Part shown: piece by piece, positions 35,561 to 44,957 of the stretch
Layout of the letters: each line of letters starts with the position of its first letter
Position numbering within the stretch: the stretch's first letter is position 1
NCBI GenBank assembly: GCA_902618535.1
Contig: CACNAV010000005.1
Location: 58,357 to 122,356, forward strand
DNA length: 64,000 nt
Direction of reading: 5' to 3'
DNA from: an uncultured Alphaproteobacteria bacterium
GTDB taxonomy: Bacteria; Pseudomonadota; Alphaproteobacteria; Methylaequorales; Methylaequoraceae
Position numbers and translations under genes: made by a program
Notes under the pieces: generated by a model
Seen by the model: the letters and a program-made list of their open reading frames with translations, nothing else
Database searches by the model: none
Told to the model about the DNA's origin: nothing

Positions 35561-36440
35561 TTTCTTGATTCAATACTTTGAAAAAAGAAAATCAAAGATA
35601 ATTAAATTTTTTATACTCTTTCTTTTAGGATTTCTCATTATATTAACAATCAGTAACAATTTTACCCCTAAAAATTATATAGCAAAAGTTCACATTGAAG
35701 GAATAATTAATAATAAAGATGAACTAATAAAGAAACTTAATGACATTAATCAAAATAAAAATATAAAAGGTCTCCTAATAATTGTTAATAGTCCCGGAGG
35801 TACTTTTGTTAGCAGTAAAGAAATCCTTGATGTATTAGAAAAAATAAGCGGAAAAATCCCAACCTCAGCTTATATGAGAGAAATGGCTACATCTGGAGCA
35901 TACTTGGCTTCTCTAGGAGCCAAAAAGATTTTTGCTAATCAAGGGACTATAACAGGTTCAATTGGAGTAATTCTTCAAACTGCTCAACTAACTTCTTTAA
36001 TGGAAAAAATCGGAGTTAAACCAATAATTATTAAAAGTGGTGAACTGAAAGCAACACCCAATCCACTTGAAAAATTGGATGATGAAAAATTACAATATTT
36101 AAAAAAAATCATTGGACAACTCCAAAATGAATTTGTTGACATAGTAGAAAAAAAAAGAAATTTGAATCAGACCACTATTTTAAAAATTTCAAGCGGGAGA
36201 ATATTTACAAGTAAACAAGCATTGGACTTAAATTTAATTGATTTTATAGGAAATGAAACAGATGCATTAGATTGGATAATTAAAGAAGGAAACCTTGATC
36301 AAAATATAGATATAATTGAATTGGATAAAAAAAATTCTTTTTTTAATCTAATGAATACTAAGCTTTTTAAAAATTCTCTTAAACCTTTTAATTTAAATCT
36401 AAATAATGGTATATTGGCAATTTGGACACCTGGATTATGA
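35547..36440 (+). CDS. sppA: Signal peptide peptidase SppA (S49 family)
   Basis: This 297-residue membrane protease has one N-terminal transmembrane helix (about residues 18-37). It shows the S49 motif 'VNSPGGTFVSS', the nucleophile serine in 'MATSGAYLAS' and the general-base lysine in 'IIKSGELKATPN'. It is the short, single-domain form that works as an oligomer. It cleaves leftover signal peptides in the membrane. It overlaps rpsA by 14 bp and ihfB by 4 bp (ATGA). Confidence 0.93.
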   Translation: MKKNDFLIQYFEKRKSKIIKFFILFLLGFLIILTISNNFTPKNYIAKVHIEGIINNKDELIKKLNDINQNKNIKGLLIIVNSPGGTFVSSKEILDVLEKISGKIPTSAYMREMATSGAYLASLGAKKIFANQGTITGSIGVILQTAQLTSLMEKIGVKPIIIKSGELKATPNPLEKLDDEKLQYLKKIIGQLQNEFVDIVEKKRNLNQTTILKISSGRIFTSKQALDLNLIDFIGNETDALDWIIKEGNLDQNIDIIELDKKNSFFNLMNTKLFKNSLKPFNLNLNNGILAIWTPGL

Positions 36441-36718
36441 AAAAATCTGACTTGTTAGCTGAATTAGAAAAAAAATTTGATTATTTACCTAAGAGAGAAG
36501 TTGAAAGAACTTTAGAAAAAATTTTGCAGTTTTTTTCCACCAACCTAGCCAAAGGTAATAGAATAGAGTTGAGGGATTTTGGGACTTTTATTCTAAAATT
36601 AAGAAAAGAGAGAATAGGTCGCAACCCAGCAACTGGTGAACAAATTAAGATAGGGCAAAAATACTTTGTTCATTTCAAACCTGGTAAAAAGTTAAAGGAA
36701 CTTGTAAATGAAAAATAG
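36437..36718 (+). CDS. ihfB: Integration host factor beta subunit
   Basis: This 93-residue HU/IHF-family DNA-bending protein has the DNA-binding arm 'RIELRDFGTFILKLRKERIG' followed by 'RNPATGEQIKI' and the C-terminal 'FKPGKKLKELV'. The ATG at 36437 overlaps the sppA stop (ATGA); an upstream in-frame TTG at 36422 would add five residues and is less likely. The position after rpsA/sppA and before lapA is the usual one for ihfB rather than hupB. Confidence 0.93.
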   Translation: MKKSDLLAELEKKFDYLPKREVERTLEKILQFFSTNLAKGNRIELRDFGTFILKLRKERIGRNPATGEQIKIGQKYFVHFKPGKKLKELVNEK

Positions 36719-36925
36719 TATCAAAAAAATTTTAGGCCTAACATTGTTTTTTTTTTTTTAGTTTTTTTTCTATTTTTCTCTGTTACGAACAAATTTCTAA
36801 TAAAAATTAATTTTTTTCCTATCCCCTTTATTCTTGAAATACCTTTCTATATTTATACGATAATTGTTTTATTTGTAGGTTTTATAATAAGTTTATTTTT
36901 TTTATTTTTGAGAAGGTTTTTTTAA
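36708..36925 (+). pseudogene. lapA: LapA/DUF1049-like membrane protein, frame broken at a 13-T run
   Basis: An ATG at 36708 overlaps the end of ihfB and opens 'MKNSIKKILGLTLFFFF', but a TAG follows at 36759 straight after a run of 13 T (36747-36759). With one extra T the frame continues to the TAA at 36923-36925, directly before pyrF. The product would be about 71 residues with two transmembrane helices ('FFFLVFFLFF' and 'YTIVLFVGFIISLFFLFL'), the size and layout of LapA/DUF1049 proteins. That family normally follows ihfB in alphaproteobacteria. It may be a sequencing or assembly error, a fresh mutation, or a gene read by polymerase slippage. Confidence 0.75.
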
Positions 36926-37615
36926 ATGAGTTTTAAGAATAAAATTTTTTGTGCATTAGACTTTAGTGACCTTGAACAAACAGTACAATTTACTAATAAA
37001 ATCAAAAACCATGTAGGAGGGATTAAAATAGGGCTAGAATTTTTTTGCAAAAATGGGCCAGCTGGAGTTGAAAGATTAAAAGAATTTGAACTTCCAATCT
37101 TTTTAGACCTCAAACTTCATGATATCCCAAATACCGTAACGAAAGCCTTTAGAAATTTAATGAGCTTATCTCCTGCTTATTTAACAGTTCACTTAAATGG
37201 TGGAAAAAGAATGATTGAAGGGCTAATCGAATATAAAAAAAAAACTAAATTAATTGGAGTTTCAATGCTTACAAGTCTTGACCAAAACGATTTAAAGAAA
37301 TCAGGTATAATGTGTGATGAAATGTCATATGTCGAAAAACTTGTGAAAATAGGGACTTCCTCAGGAATTGACGGTGTTGTATCGTCCCCAAAAGAAGTTA
37401 AGCTACTGCGTAAAAAATTTAAGAAATTAATAATTATTACACCAGGTATACGCCTTCCTGATGATGATAAAAATGATCAAAAAAGAATTGAAACGCCAGG
37501 AAAAGCAATTAAAAATGGTTCATCTTTGTTAATTATTGGACGAACAATAACAAAATCAATAAACCCAATTTCGTCAATTGAAAAAATTATTCAAAACATA
37601 GAAAATGCAATCTAA
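36926..37615 (+). CDS. pyrF: Orotidine 5'-phosphate decarboxylase
   Basis: The 229-residue TIM-barrel enzyme makes UMP from OMP. The catalytic Asp-Lys-Asp array is in 'FLDLKLHDIPNTV', with 'CALDFSDLEQ' at the N-terminus and the phosphate-binding 'IITPGIR' and 'LIIGRTIT' near the end. Its start follows the lapA stop directly, and its end overlaps trpF by 11 bp. Confidence 0.95.
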   Translation: MSFKNKIFCALDFSDLEQTVQFTNKIKNHVGGIKIGLEFFCKNGPAGVERLKEFELPIFLDLKLHDIPNTVTKAFRNLMSLSPAYLTVHLNGGKRMIEGLIEYKKKTKLIGVSMLTSLDQNDLKKSGIMCDEMSYVEKLVKIGTSSGIDGVVSSPKEVKLLRKKFKKLIIITPGIRLPDDDKNDQKRIETPGKAIKNGSSLLIIGRTITKSINPISSIEKIIQNIENAI

Positions 37616-38243
37616 TGTAGAAATAAAAATTTGTGGAATTAATTCATTTGAATCAGCAAAGGCAAGCATTGGTGCTGAGTATATTGGGTTTGTTTTTTAT
37701 CAAAAATCTCCAAGATTTTTAAATGCCTTCGATGCTAGAGAAATAGCCACGTACCTTAATCCTAACCAAAAAAAAGTAGGTTTATTTGTAAATGCTGATA
37801 TTAATGTGATTAAGCACATTTCAGAATTTGTTAACCTTGATATGATTCAACTTCATGGAGATGAGACTATTAAAGATATTAAAGCAATCAAAAATATGAT
37901 AAAAAAACCTATTATTAAAGCCTTACCTGTAAGCACATTTAAAGATGTAAAAAATTCTAAAAAACTTGAGGAAGTTTGTGATATGTTATTGTTTGATACA
38001 AAAACTAGTGAAGGAATATCAGGAGGAACAGGACTATCTTTTGACTGGAGTCTTTTAAAAAATATAAAACTAGAAAAAAAATGGATGCTCGCTGGAGGTT
38101 TAAATATCAACAATGTTGAAGATGCACTTTCAATAACTAATGCACCAGTTATTGATATTTCAAGTGGTGTGGAATTAGAAAAAGGCGTAAAGTGTGAAAA
38201 AAAAATTAAAAATTTAATAAATCACCTTAAAAATGAAATCTAA
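37605..38243 (+). CDS. trpF: Phosphoribosylanthranilate isomerase
   Basis: This 212-residue TIM-barrel isomerase has the catalytic Cys in 'IKICGINS', the '[13 protein letters not shown]' segment, 'DMIQLHGDE', the catalytic Asp in 'LLFDTKT' and phosphate-binding 'MLAGGLN'. It carries out the third step from anthranilate to tryptophan. It overlaps pyrF and trpB, forming pyrF-trpFBA. Other trp genes (trpE, D, C) are not in the window. Confidence 0.95.
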   Translation: MQSNVEIKICGINSFESAKASIGAEYIGFVFYQKSPRFLNAFDAREIATYLNPNQKKVGLFVNADINVIKHISEFVNLDMIQLHGDETIKDIKAIKNMIKKPIIKALPVSTFKDVKNSKKLEEVCDMLLFDTKTSEGISGGTGLSFDWSLLKNIKLEKKWMLAGGLNINNVEDALSITNAPVIDISSGVELEKGVKCEKKIKNLINHLKNEI

Positions 38244-39453
38244 AAATAGAAAAATTAATTTTTATAAGTTTCCTGATAAATTTGGAAGATTTGGGAAGTT
38301 TGGAGGAAGATTTGTTGCTGAGACATTAATGCCTTTATTATTAGAAGTTGAGAGAGAATATGAAAAAGCAAAAAAATCAAAAACTTTTATTAATCAACTT
38401 AACTATTACTTTAAAAATTATATTGGAAGACCTAGTCCCTTATATTTTGCTGAAAGATTATCAAAAAAATTAAATAACTCAAAAATCTACTTTAAAAGAG
38501 ATGAGCTAAATCATACTGGAGCTCATAAAATTAATAACTGTATCGGCCAAATACTTCTTGCAAAAAGAATGGGTAAAAAAAGAATTGTTGCTGAGACTGG
38601 TGCTGGGCAACATGGTTTGGCAACTGCAACAGTTTGTGCGCTATTTAACCTAAAATGTATAGTATACATGGGAGCAACAGATATTGAAAGGCAAGCACCC
38701 AATGTTTTTAAAATGAAGCTTCTTGGTGCTGATATTAAACCAGTTACATCTGGAACAGCTACCCTTAAGGATGCTATGAATGAGGCGCTTAGAGATTGGG
38801 TTTCAAATGTAACCGACACCTTTTATGTTATTGGAACAGTAGCGGGTCCTCACCCTTATCCAATGATGGTTCGAGACTTTCAATCTATTATTGGAAAAGA
38901 AACTAAACAACAAATTATTAAGGCTGAAAGCAGACTACCGGATCTATTACTTGCTTGTATTGGGGGAGGATCAAATGCTTTAGGACTTTTCTACCCTTTT
39001 CTTAATGAAACAAAAGTAAAAATAATTGGAGTTGAAGCCGCTGGTAAAGGAATTAATACCAATAAGCATGCCGCTTCGCTTTCAAAAGGTAAACCTGGCT
39101 TTCTTCACGGTAATTACACATATCTTCTGCAAGATAATGACGGACAAATTACAGACGCACATTCAATTTCAGCTGGATTAGATTATCCAGGTATTGGTCC
39201 TGAACATTCATGGTTAAAAGAAACAGGAAGGGTTCAATACTTTAGCTCAAAAGATAATGAGGCACTTGATGCATTCAAATTATGTTGTAACCTTGAGGGT
39301 ATTATCCCAGCTCTAGAGCCTGCTCATGCATTAGCTTTCTTACTAAAATACAAAAAAAACTTAACTAAAAATACAATAGTGGTAATGAATATGTGCGGTA
39401 GAGGAGACAAAGATATTTTTGCTATTTCCAAAAATCTTGGTTTTGACTTTTAA
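38233..39453 (+). CDS. trpB: Tryptophan synthase beta chain
   Basis: This 406-residue PLP enzyme has the Schiff-base lysine in '[11 protein letters not shown]' and the family signature '[17 protein letters not shown]'. It also shows '[11 protein letters not shown]' for phosphate binding and the substrate-binding '[18 protein letters not shown]'. It condenses indole and serine, with indole channelled from TrpA. It overlaps trpF by 11 bp and sits 3 bp before trpA. Confidence 0.97.
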   Translation: MKSKNRKINFYKFPDKFGRFGKFGGRFVAETLMPLLLEVEREYEKAKKSKTFINQLNYYFKNYIGRPSPLYFAERLSKKLNNSKIYFKRDELNHTGAHKINNCIGQILLAKRMGKKRIVAETGAGQHGLATATVCALFNLKCIVYMGATDIERQAPNVFKMKLLGADIKPVTSGTATLKDAMNEALRDWVSNVTDTFYVIGTVAGPHPYPMMVRDFQSIIGKETKQQIIKAESRLPDLLLACIGGGSNALGLFYPFLNETKVKIIGVEAAGKGINTNKHAASLSKGKPGFLHGNYTYLLQDNDGQITDAHSISAGLDYPGIGPEHSWLKETGRVQYFSSKDNEALDAFKLCCNLEGIIPALEPAHALAFLLKYKKNLTKNTIVVMNMCGRGDKDIFAISKNLGFDF

Positions 39454-39456
39454 AAA

Positions 39457-40272
39457 ATGGAAAATAGAATCGACAGAAAATTTTTTGACTTAAAAAAGAA
39501 AAATAAAAAGGCTTTAGCATGTTTTGTAACATCTTGTGATCCAAGTTTAGAGTTATCAAAAAAAATTATTAATTCCTTACCTAACTATGGCGCAGATATA
39601 ATAGAAGTTGGCATCCCGTTTTCTGACCCTATGGCTGACGGTCCAACAATTCAAAGATCAAGCCTTAGAGCAATTAAGTCAAAATCAAGTATTTCAAAAA
39701 CATTTAACATTATTAAAAGTTTTCGTAAAAAAGATAAAATAACGCCTATAATTTTAATGGGATATTTTAATCCAATTTTTCAGTTTGGTCTGAATAAATT
39801 TTTTTCTAAAGGAAAAATGGTAGGTGTTGATGGTATTATTATTGTCGACCTTCCTCCTGAGGAAGATAATCTTATCAAGGAGCATGCACAAGATAACAAT
39901 ATTTACAATATTAGATTAATAGCACCTACAACTAGTAAGGAACGAATTAAAAGAATATCAGACTCATCGAGAGGTTTTCTCTATTATGTATCAGTCATGG
40001 GAATAACTGGAACTAAAAAACCAAGTATCAATTCTGTAAAAAAATCAGTTATTTCAATTAAGAAACTTTCATCACTTCCGGTATTGGTTGGTTTTGGAAT
40101 TGATAGTCATGAGCAAATAAAAAAACTTAACAATATTTCTGATGGTTGCGTTGTAGGATCGGCAATTATAAAAATAATAGAAAATGCCATACAAAAGGAA
40201 TTAAATCATCAGAAGGTGTTAGAAAATATTAAAAATTTTTTAAAAAAATTAAAAAAAAATGATAATTTATAG
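39457..40272 (+). CDS. trpA: Tryptophan synthase alpha chain
   Basis: The 271-residue TIM barrel cleaves indole-3-glycerol phosphate. Catalytic Glu lies in 'IIEVGIPFSDPMADGPTIQ' and the catalytic Asp in 'DGIIIVDLPPEE'. Loop 6 'YYVSVMGITG' and the phosphate site 'VLVGFGID' are present. It follows trpB and precedes accD by 2 bp; accD-folC after trpA is the common alphaproteobacterial order. Confidence 0.96.
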   Translation: MENRIDRKFFDLKKKNKKALACFVTSCDPSLELSKKIINSLPNYGADIIEVGIPFSDPMADGPTIQRSSLRAIKSKSSISKTFNIIKSFRKKDKITPIILMGYFNPIFQFGLNKFFSKGKMVGVDGIIIVDLPPEEDNLIKEHAQDNNIYNIRLIAPTTSKERIKRISDSSRGFLYYVSVMGITGTKKPSINSVKKSVISIKKLSSLPVLVGFGIDSHEQIKKLNNISDGCVVGSAIIKIIENAIQKELNHQKVLENIKNFLKKLKKNDNL

Positions 40273-40274
40273 TT

Positions 40275-41114
40275 ATGAATTGGATAACAAATTTCGTAAG
40301 GCCTAAACTTCAAGCTTTTGTTGGAAAAAAAGAAGTTCCAGAAAATCTTTGGGAAACTTGTCCAAAATGCTCTCAAATGCTTCTAAAAAGAGAGTTAGAA
40401 AGTAATCTTTTTGTATGTAAACACTGTGATCATCACTTTAGAATCAGCGCAAGAAAAAGGTTTGAGCTTCTATTTGGTACCAATTATATTTTGATGGAAA
40501 CACCAAAAATAAAGCCAGACCCTTTAAAATTTAAAGATAACAAAAAATATGCAGATAGGCTGAAGGACGCTCAAAAAAAAAATAGTACCAATGACTCTGT
40601 AATGGTAGCGTCCGGAACATTAGGAACAGTTAAATTGACAGCAGCTATATTTGATTTTAATTTTCTTGGTGGATCTATGGGTATGGCTGCAGGAGAAGCC
40701 ATTATAGCTGCTTGTGAACATTCATTAAAGAATAAAATTCCTCTTGTAATTTTTAGTTCATCGGGTGGCGCAAGAATGCAGGAAGGAATTCTATCTTTAA
40801 TGCAAATGCCAAGAACTGTTATAGCCGTAAACTCACTTGCCAAAAGTAGTTTGCCTTTCATATCAGTTTTAACAGACCCTACAACTGGAGGAGTATCAGC
40901 ATCATTTGCAATGTTAGGAGATATCATAATTGCAGAAAAAAATGCAACTATTGGGTTCGCTGGAATAAGAGTTATAGAAGAAACTATTAAAGAAAAACTT
41001 CCGCAGAATTTTCAAAAATCAGAGTACTTGATTGAAAAAGGGATGATCGATATCGTAGTTCACAGAAGAGATCTAAATCAAAAAATTCTTAATATTTTAG
41101 AGTATATACTTTAA
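40275..41114 (+). CDS. accD: Acetyl-CoA carboxylase carboxyltransferase beta subunit
   Basis: The 279-residue product has an N-terminal four-cysteine zinc ribbon (Cys29, Cys32, Cys48, Cys51) and the carboxyltransferase core 'VIFSSSGGARMQEGILSLMQM', then 'LTDPTTGGVSASFAMLGDI' and 'IGFAGIRVIEETI'. With AccA it transfers the carboxyl group from biotin to acetyl-CoA. Length is normal. Confidence 0.96.
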   Translation: MNWITNFVRPKLQAFVGKKEVPENLWETCPKCSQMLLKRELESNLFVCKHCDHHFRISARKRFELLFGTNYILMETPKIKPDPLKFKDNKKYADRLKDAQKKNSTNDSVMVASGTLGTVKLTAAIFDFNFLGGSMGMAAGEAIIAACEHSLKNKIPLVIFSSSGGARMQEGILSLMQMPRTVIAVNSLAKSSLPFISVLTDPTTGGVSASFAMLGDIIIAEKNATIGFAGIRVIEETIKEKLPQNFQKSEYLIEKGMIDIVVHRRDLNQKILNILEYIL

Positions 41115-41128
41115 CTTCAGTTCTTAAA

Positions 41129-42430
41129 GTGAATAAATCAAATGATATACTCAAAAGATTAGAACTTCTTCATCCAAAAAAAATTGATTTATCTTTAAAC
41201 AGACTTAGAAATCTTCTTAGAAAATTAGGTAATCCTCATTTAAAACTACCCCCGGTTATTCATGTAGCAGGAACTAATGGCAAAGGTTCAGTTATTTCAT
41301 ATTTACGATCAATATATGAAAAAAATGGCCTTAATGTTCATACTTATACATCTCCTCATCTAATAAAATTTAATGAAAGAATAAGAATTAACTCTCGTTT
41401 AGTAAACAATAAATACCTAAGTTCACTTCTTGAGGAATGCGAAGATAAAAATAATGGGCAATCTATCACTTTTTTTGAGATTACTACAGCAGCAGCATTT
41501 TTGGCCTTTTCGAGAATTGATTCTGACCTTGTATTATTGGAGACTGGTTTAGGAGGAAAGTATGATGCCACTAACATAATACAAAGTTCTTTATGTTCAA
41601 TAATTACGCCAATTTCAATGGATCACATGAATTTTTTAGGAACGGATTTACTAAAAATTGCTAGTGAAAAAATTGGAATTTTAAAGAAAAAATCTATCAT
41701 TGTATTATCAAAACAAAAAAAGTCTGTTAGACAATTAATAAGAAATGAGGTTAAAAAAAAAAAAGCTTTACTTTTTGAAGAAGGAATTAATTGGAAGATA
41801 GTAAAAGTACTGAAAAATAGCTTTATATTGGATTTTTGTGGCAATGATTTTGAATTCGAAAAACCAAGTCTTTATGGTAACCATCAAATTGAAAATGTAT
41901 CCACTGCCTTAGCAAGTATTTTAGCTATTAAAAAATTTAAACTACAAATGAAAAAGATTAACCTTGGTATAAAAAGTACTATATGGCCAGGTAGAATGCA
42001 AAATTTAAAAGGTGGTAAGCTGAAAAAAATTATTGGAAAAAATTTTGATATTTGGCTTGACGGAGGACACAATATCCACGCGAGTGAAATTTTATTTACA
42101 GAAATTGACAAATGGAAAAAATCAAAAATAATATTAATTTTGGGAATGGTTTCTGGGAAAGATCCAGTAAAGTTTTTAAAAAAAATTGTTAATAAAATAT
42201 CACTTCTTATTTTACTTCCTATTGATGATCATCAATATATACATCCATATAAAATTAAAGAAAGTTTAAATAAGAGCCTCAAGGATTTTAAAGAAATTGA
42301 AACATGTGTAAATATAAACGAAGCTCTAAAATTAATTTATGCTAGATTTAAAAAAGGGAAAGTTTTAATCTGCGGTTCGTTGTACCTTGCTGGACAAGTT
42401 TTAAAAAATGATGGGTTTAAAATAAATTAG
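41129..42430 (+). CDS. folC: Dihydrofolate/folylpolyglutamate synthase
   Basis: This 433-residue Mur-ligase-fold enzyme has the P-loop 'HVAGTNGKGSV', 'TYTSPHLIKFNERIRIN', 'LLETGLGGKYDATN', the central 'KKKSIIVL' region and the C-terminal 'WLDGGHN'. It adds glutamate to dihydropteroate and to folates. The start is GTG at 41129. It ends the forward run that begins at aroA and is convergent with trxA (2 bp). Confidence 0.95.
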   Translation: MNKSNDILKRLELLHPKKIDLSLNRLRNLLRKLGNPHLKLPPVIHVAGTNGKGSVISYLRSIYEKNGLNVHTYTSPHLIKFNERIRINSRLVNNKYLSSLLEECEDKNNGQSITFFEITTAAAFLAFSRIDSDLVLLETGLGGKYDATNIIQSSLCSIITPISMDHMNFLGTDLLKIASEKIGILKKKSIIVLSKQKKSVRQLIRNEVKKKKALLFEEGINWKIVKVLKNSFILDFCGNDFEFEKPSLYGNHQIENVSTALASILAIKKFKLQMKKINLGIKSTIWPGRMQNLKGGKLKKIIGKNFDIWLDGGHNIHASEILFTEIDKWKKSKIILILGMVSGKDPVKFLKKIVNKISLLILLPIDDHQYIHPYKIKESLNKSLKDFKEIETCVNINEALKLIYARFKKGKVLICGSLYLAGQVLKNDGFKIN

Positions 42431-42432
42431 AA

Positions 42433-42756
42433 TTAAAGCTTTGAACTTAACCACTCTACCAAATCACTTTTGGGCAAAAGCCCCACTTTTGTGTCAACTA
42501 ACTCCCCTCCTTTAAATAACAACAATGTAGGAATACTTCTGATTGAGTATTTCATTGCTAAATCTTGATTTTCATCAAGATTTACTTTTACTACTTGCAA
42601 CTTATCTTTAAGGTCCTCTGAAATTTCCTCAAGAATAGGACCTAGCATTTTACAAGGACCACACCATTCAGCCCAGAAGTCAACAAGCACTGGTGTATTA
42701 CTACTTGAAATTTCATTATCAAAATTATCAAGACTTAAATTTTTTATATCTGTCAT
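42433..42756 (-). CDS. trxA: Thioredoxin
   Basis: The 107-residue protein is classical thioredoxin size with the active site 'WAEWCGPCKML', the buried 'VNLDENQDLA' region and the cis-proline in 'SIRSIPTLLLF'. It is a cytosolic disulfide reductant for ribonucleotide reductase and other enzymes. It lies downstream of sbcB; in most alphaproteobacteria the gene upstream of trxA is addA. Confidence 0.96.
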   Translation of the reverse strand: MTDIKNLSLDNFDNEISSSNTPVLVDFWAEWCGPCKMLGPILEEISEDLKDKLQVVKVNLDENQDLAMKYSIRSIPTLLLFKGGELVDTKVGLLPKSDLVEWLSSKL

Positions 42757-42774
42757 AATTTTACTCCATAGAAT

Positions 42775-44244
42775 TCATCCAAATAATTTTTTTGATAGGT
42801 TTGAATCAAATCTGATTGGCTTTGGATTTCGTTGTTTATAATAATCATTTAGAAAATTTATGTAAATATTATATTGATTTAATTGCGTAAGTAAGGATTT
42901 ATTATCAATATTTTCCTCAATCTCCAAACTAATTGTGTCAGCTTCTTCCATTGCACCAGGAAGTGTTAAAAAACTTTTTTTTTCTAATGAGAAGATTCTC
43001 TCTGAAACTTTTTCATGAAAATGTAAAAAAACTTTATTTGGGAGTGTTTCAGGAAAATTTCTGAAGATATGTTTGGCAGCAAAAAATCTAAGTCTTGGAT
43101 CTTTAAATTTTTCCGCAAAATTCCACTTTGATTCCCAGGGCTGACTGTGAAATTCTTTCATTATTAATGAATCATTATAATTTAAATTTTGTGAGTAAAT
43201 TGTACTTTCTTCTAATTGAACTTCTTGACTTTGATTATCTAAATACTCCAGAGATTCCTTGTGAAGAATATTTTCTAAATTTCTCAAAAACGCTTTATCA
43301 TCAAGTAGTCTACTTTTATGATCAATTTCATCATCAGATAAATTAGAGTAAGGTTTAAATTTTAGTGCATATGATTTATCTAAAATGCTGGGTTGCTTAT
43401 TTAATTTAATTTTTCTAAAAAAGCTCTTTTTTTTGTATTCTTCCCTTAATTCCGGCTCAGATAATTTAACTATTTCCTCAACATCATATTTCATATCAAA
43501 ACCAATAAATTGGGTTTTGTAGGATGGATGCTTAATTAGTTTTTTTACAAGATATATTTTATGATTGTTAAATAAATAATTATGTAATGTAAATAAATCA
43601 TTTTGCTGAATTTTTTCTTCAACACTTCTGGAAGAAGAATTGCTAAAAAATATTCTAAATAAATCATCCCTTTTATTTTTTAACAAGCACATCAATTGCA
43701 TAGTAACCTCGACGTCTGCTATTGCCTCATGAGAATTTGAAGAATCAAAGTTATTTGCCTTTGCTAACCTCTCTAACTTAAACGAAAGCTTTCCCTCTTC
43801 ATTTCTAGGGACACTTAAACAATCTTTGTCGAAAGCATGAGTCATGGTTACAAAATTAAGTACATCTCCTCTTGTATTTCCTTTAGTATTTGAAATGTAA
43901 GGGAAAAAAAAATGTTCCCACAATAATTGTCTAAGAAACTCTTCATCAAAGTTTATTGAATTGAAGCCAATAAAAAAGGAATTTTCATACTTTGATAAAA
44001 ATTTTTCAATTTCAATAGTCATTTGATAAGTGGTTAAACCCTCAGACAAAACTTGAGACATGGTCAATCTATTAACCCTCAAAGCATGGATAGAAGGAAT
44101 TATATCAGGGTTAAGTCTTGATTTAATGTTCAATCTGTCGATTTCTTCAAATTTATTATTATAAACTATAAATCCTGCCTGTAATATCTGATCGAATCTT
44201 GCTGACCTCCCAGTAGTTTCAAAATCAAAAACTATAAAATTCAT
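42775..44244 (-). CDS. sbcB: Exodeoxyribonuclease I
   Basis: This 489-residue DEDDh exonuclease is close in size to E. coli ExoI (475). It has 'FIVFDFETTGRSARFDQILQ' at the N-terminus, 'FIGFNSINFDEEFLRQLLWEHFF' split across the Exo II area, and 'NSHEAIADVEVTMQL' with the His/Asp of Exo III. The C-terminal half matches the ExoI SH3-like and helical region. It digests single-stranded DNA 3' to 5' in repair and recombination. It sits where addB-addA are usually found (between murU and trxA) and overlaps murU by 4 bp. Confidence 0.93.
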   Translation of the reverse strand: MNFIVFDFETTGRSARFDQILQAGFIVYNNKFEEIDRLNIKSRLNPDIIPSIHALRVNRLTMSQVLSEGLTTYQMTIEIEKFLSKYENSFFIGFNSINFDEEFLRQLLWEHFFFPYISNTKGNTRGDVLNFVTMTHAFDKDCLSVPRNEEGKLSFKLERLAKANNFDSSNSHEAIADVEVTMQLMCLLKNKRDDLFRIFFSNSSSRSVEEKIQQNDLFTLHNYLFNNHKIYLVKKLIKHPSYKTQFIGFDMKYDVEEIVKLSEPELREEYKKKSFFRKIKLNKQPSILDKSYALKFKPYSNLSDDEIDHKSRLLDDKAFLRNLENILHKESLEYLDNQSQEVQLEESTIYSQNLNYNDSLIMKEFHSQPWESKWNFAEKFKDPRLRFFAAKHIFRNFPETLPNKVFLHFHEKVSERIFSLEKKSFLTLPGAMEEADTISLEIEENIDNKSLLTQLNQYNIYINFLNDYYKQRNPKPIRFDSNLSKKLFG

Positions 44245-44957
44245 ATCTTTATGTTATCATTTACGTTTTTTAAATCATCTGGTTCACTAATATGATACCA
44301 CTCATTTTTATCATTAATTCCGTAAATTTTTTTTTTAATATTTGAAAAAAATATTTCTCTCATAGAAAATTTTTTTTTGTTTTTCTTCTGAAGTAATTTA
44401 GGTTTAACTATCTGAAGTCCTGAAAAAACAAAATCTTTGTGCTGCTCAAGTTTTAATCTTGAAATTACCTTTTGGGGTTCTTCTAAATTAAAATCTCCTT
44501 CACCCTTGTATCCAAAAAAATATCTTTTTTTAATCAAGCATAATAATAAATCCATTGTTTCTTCATTCCAATTTCTCAAAATATTTTTTATAGGAGAGTT
44601 TACTGTTTTCTTCCATAAAACATCTCCATTAATTAAAACTTTAGGACTTTTTAAATTAGAAAAATAATTTCTTTTTATTGCATTTAAAAAGCCTCCACCT
44701 GTATCTAAAATTTCTTCTTCAAAAACAATTTTTATAGTTCTTGAGTAAGGTTTTAATTCATCATGAAATCTTTCTGACAAATGGTGAGTGTTAATTACAA
44801 TATTTTTAAAATTCAAATTAATTAAATCTTCAATAATATAAGAAATTATTGGTTTACCATTCACTTTCAATAAAGGCTTTGGAACTTTTGTGGAAAGTGG
44901 ATGCATTCTTTTACCAAATCCAGCAGAAAAAATCATTGCTTCATTAATGTCTGACAT
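44241..44957 (-). CDS. murU: Nucleotidyltransferase, probable MurNAc-1-phosphate uridylyltransferase
   Basis: This 238-residue sugar-nucleotidyltransferase has the signature 'SAGFGKRMHPLSTKVPKPLL', the metal-binding 'VLINGDVLW' and 'FSGLQIV'. Together with the neighbouring kinase AmgK it forms the cell-wall recycling route that turns MurNAc into UDP-MurNAc without de novo synthesis. The pair amgK-murU next to tsaE is the conserved order. It overlaps amgK by 14 bp and sbcB by 4 bp. Confidence 0.9.
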   Translation of the reverse strand: MSDINEAMIFSAGFGKRMHPLSTKVPKPLLKVNGKPIISYIIEDLINLNFKNIVINTHHLSERFHDELKPYSRTIKIVFEEEILDTGGGFLNAIKRNYFSNLKSPKVLINGDVLWKKTVNSPIKNILRNWNEETMDLLLCLIKKRYFFGYKGEGDFNLEEPQKVISRLKLEQHKDFVFSGLQIVKPKLLQKKNKKKFSMREIFFSNIKKKIYGINDKNEWYHISEPDDLKNVNDNIKI

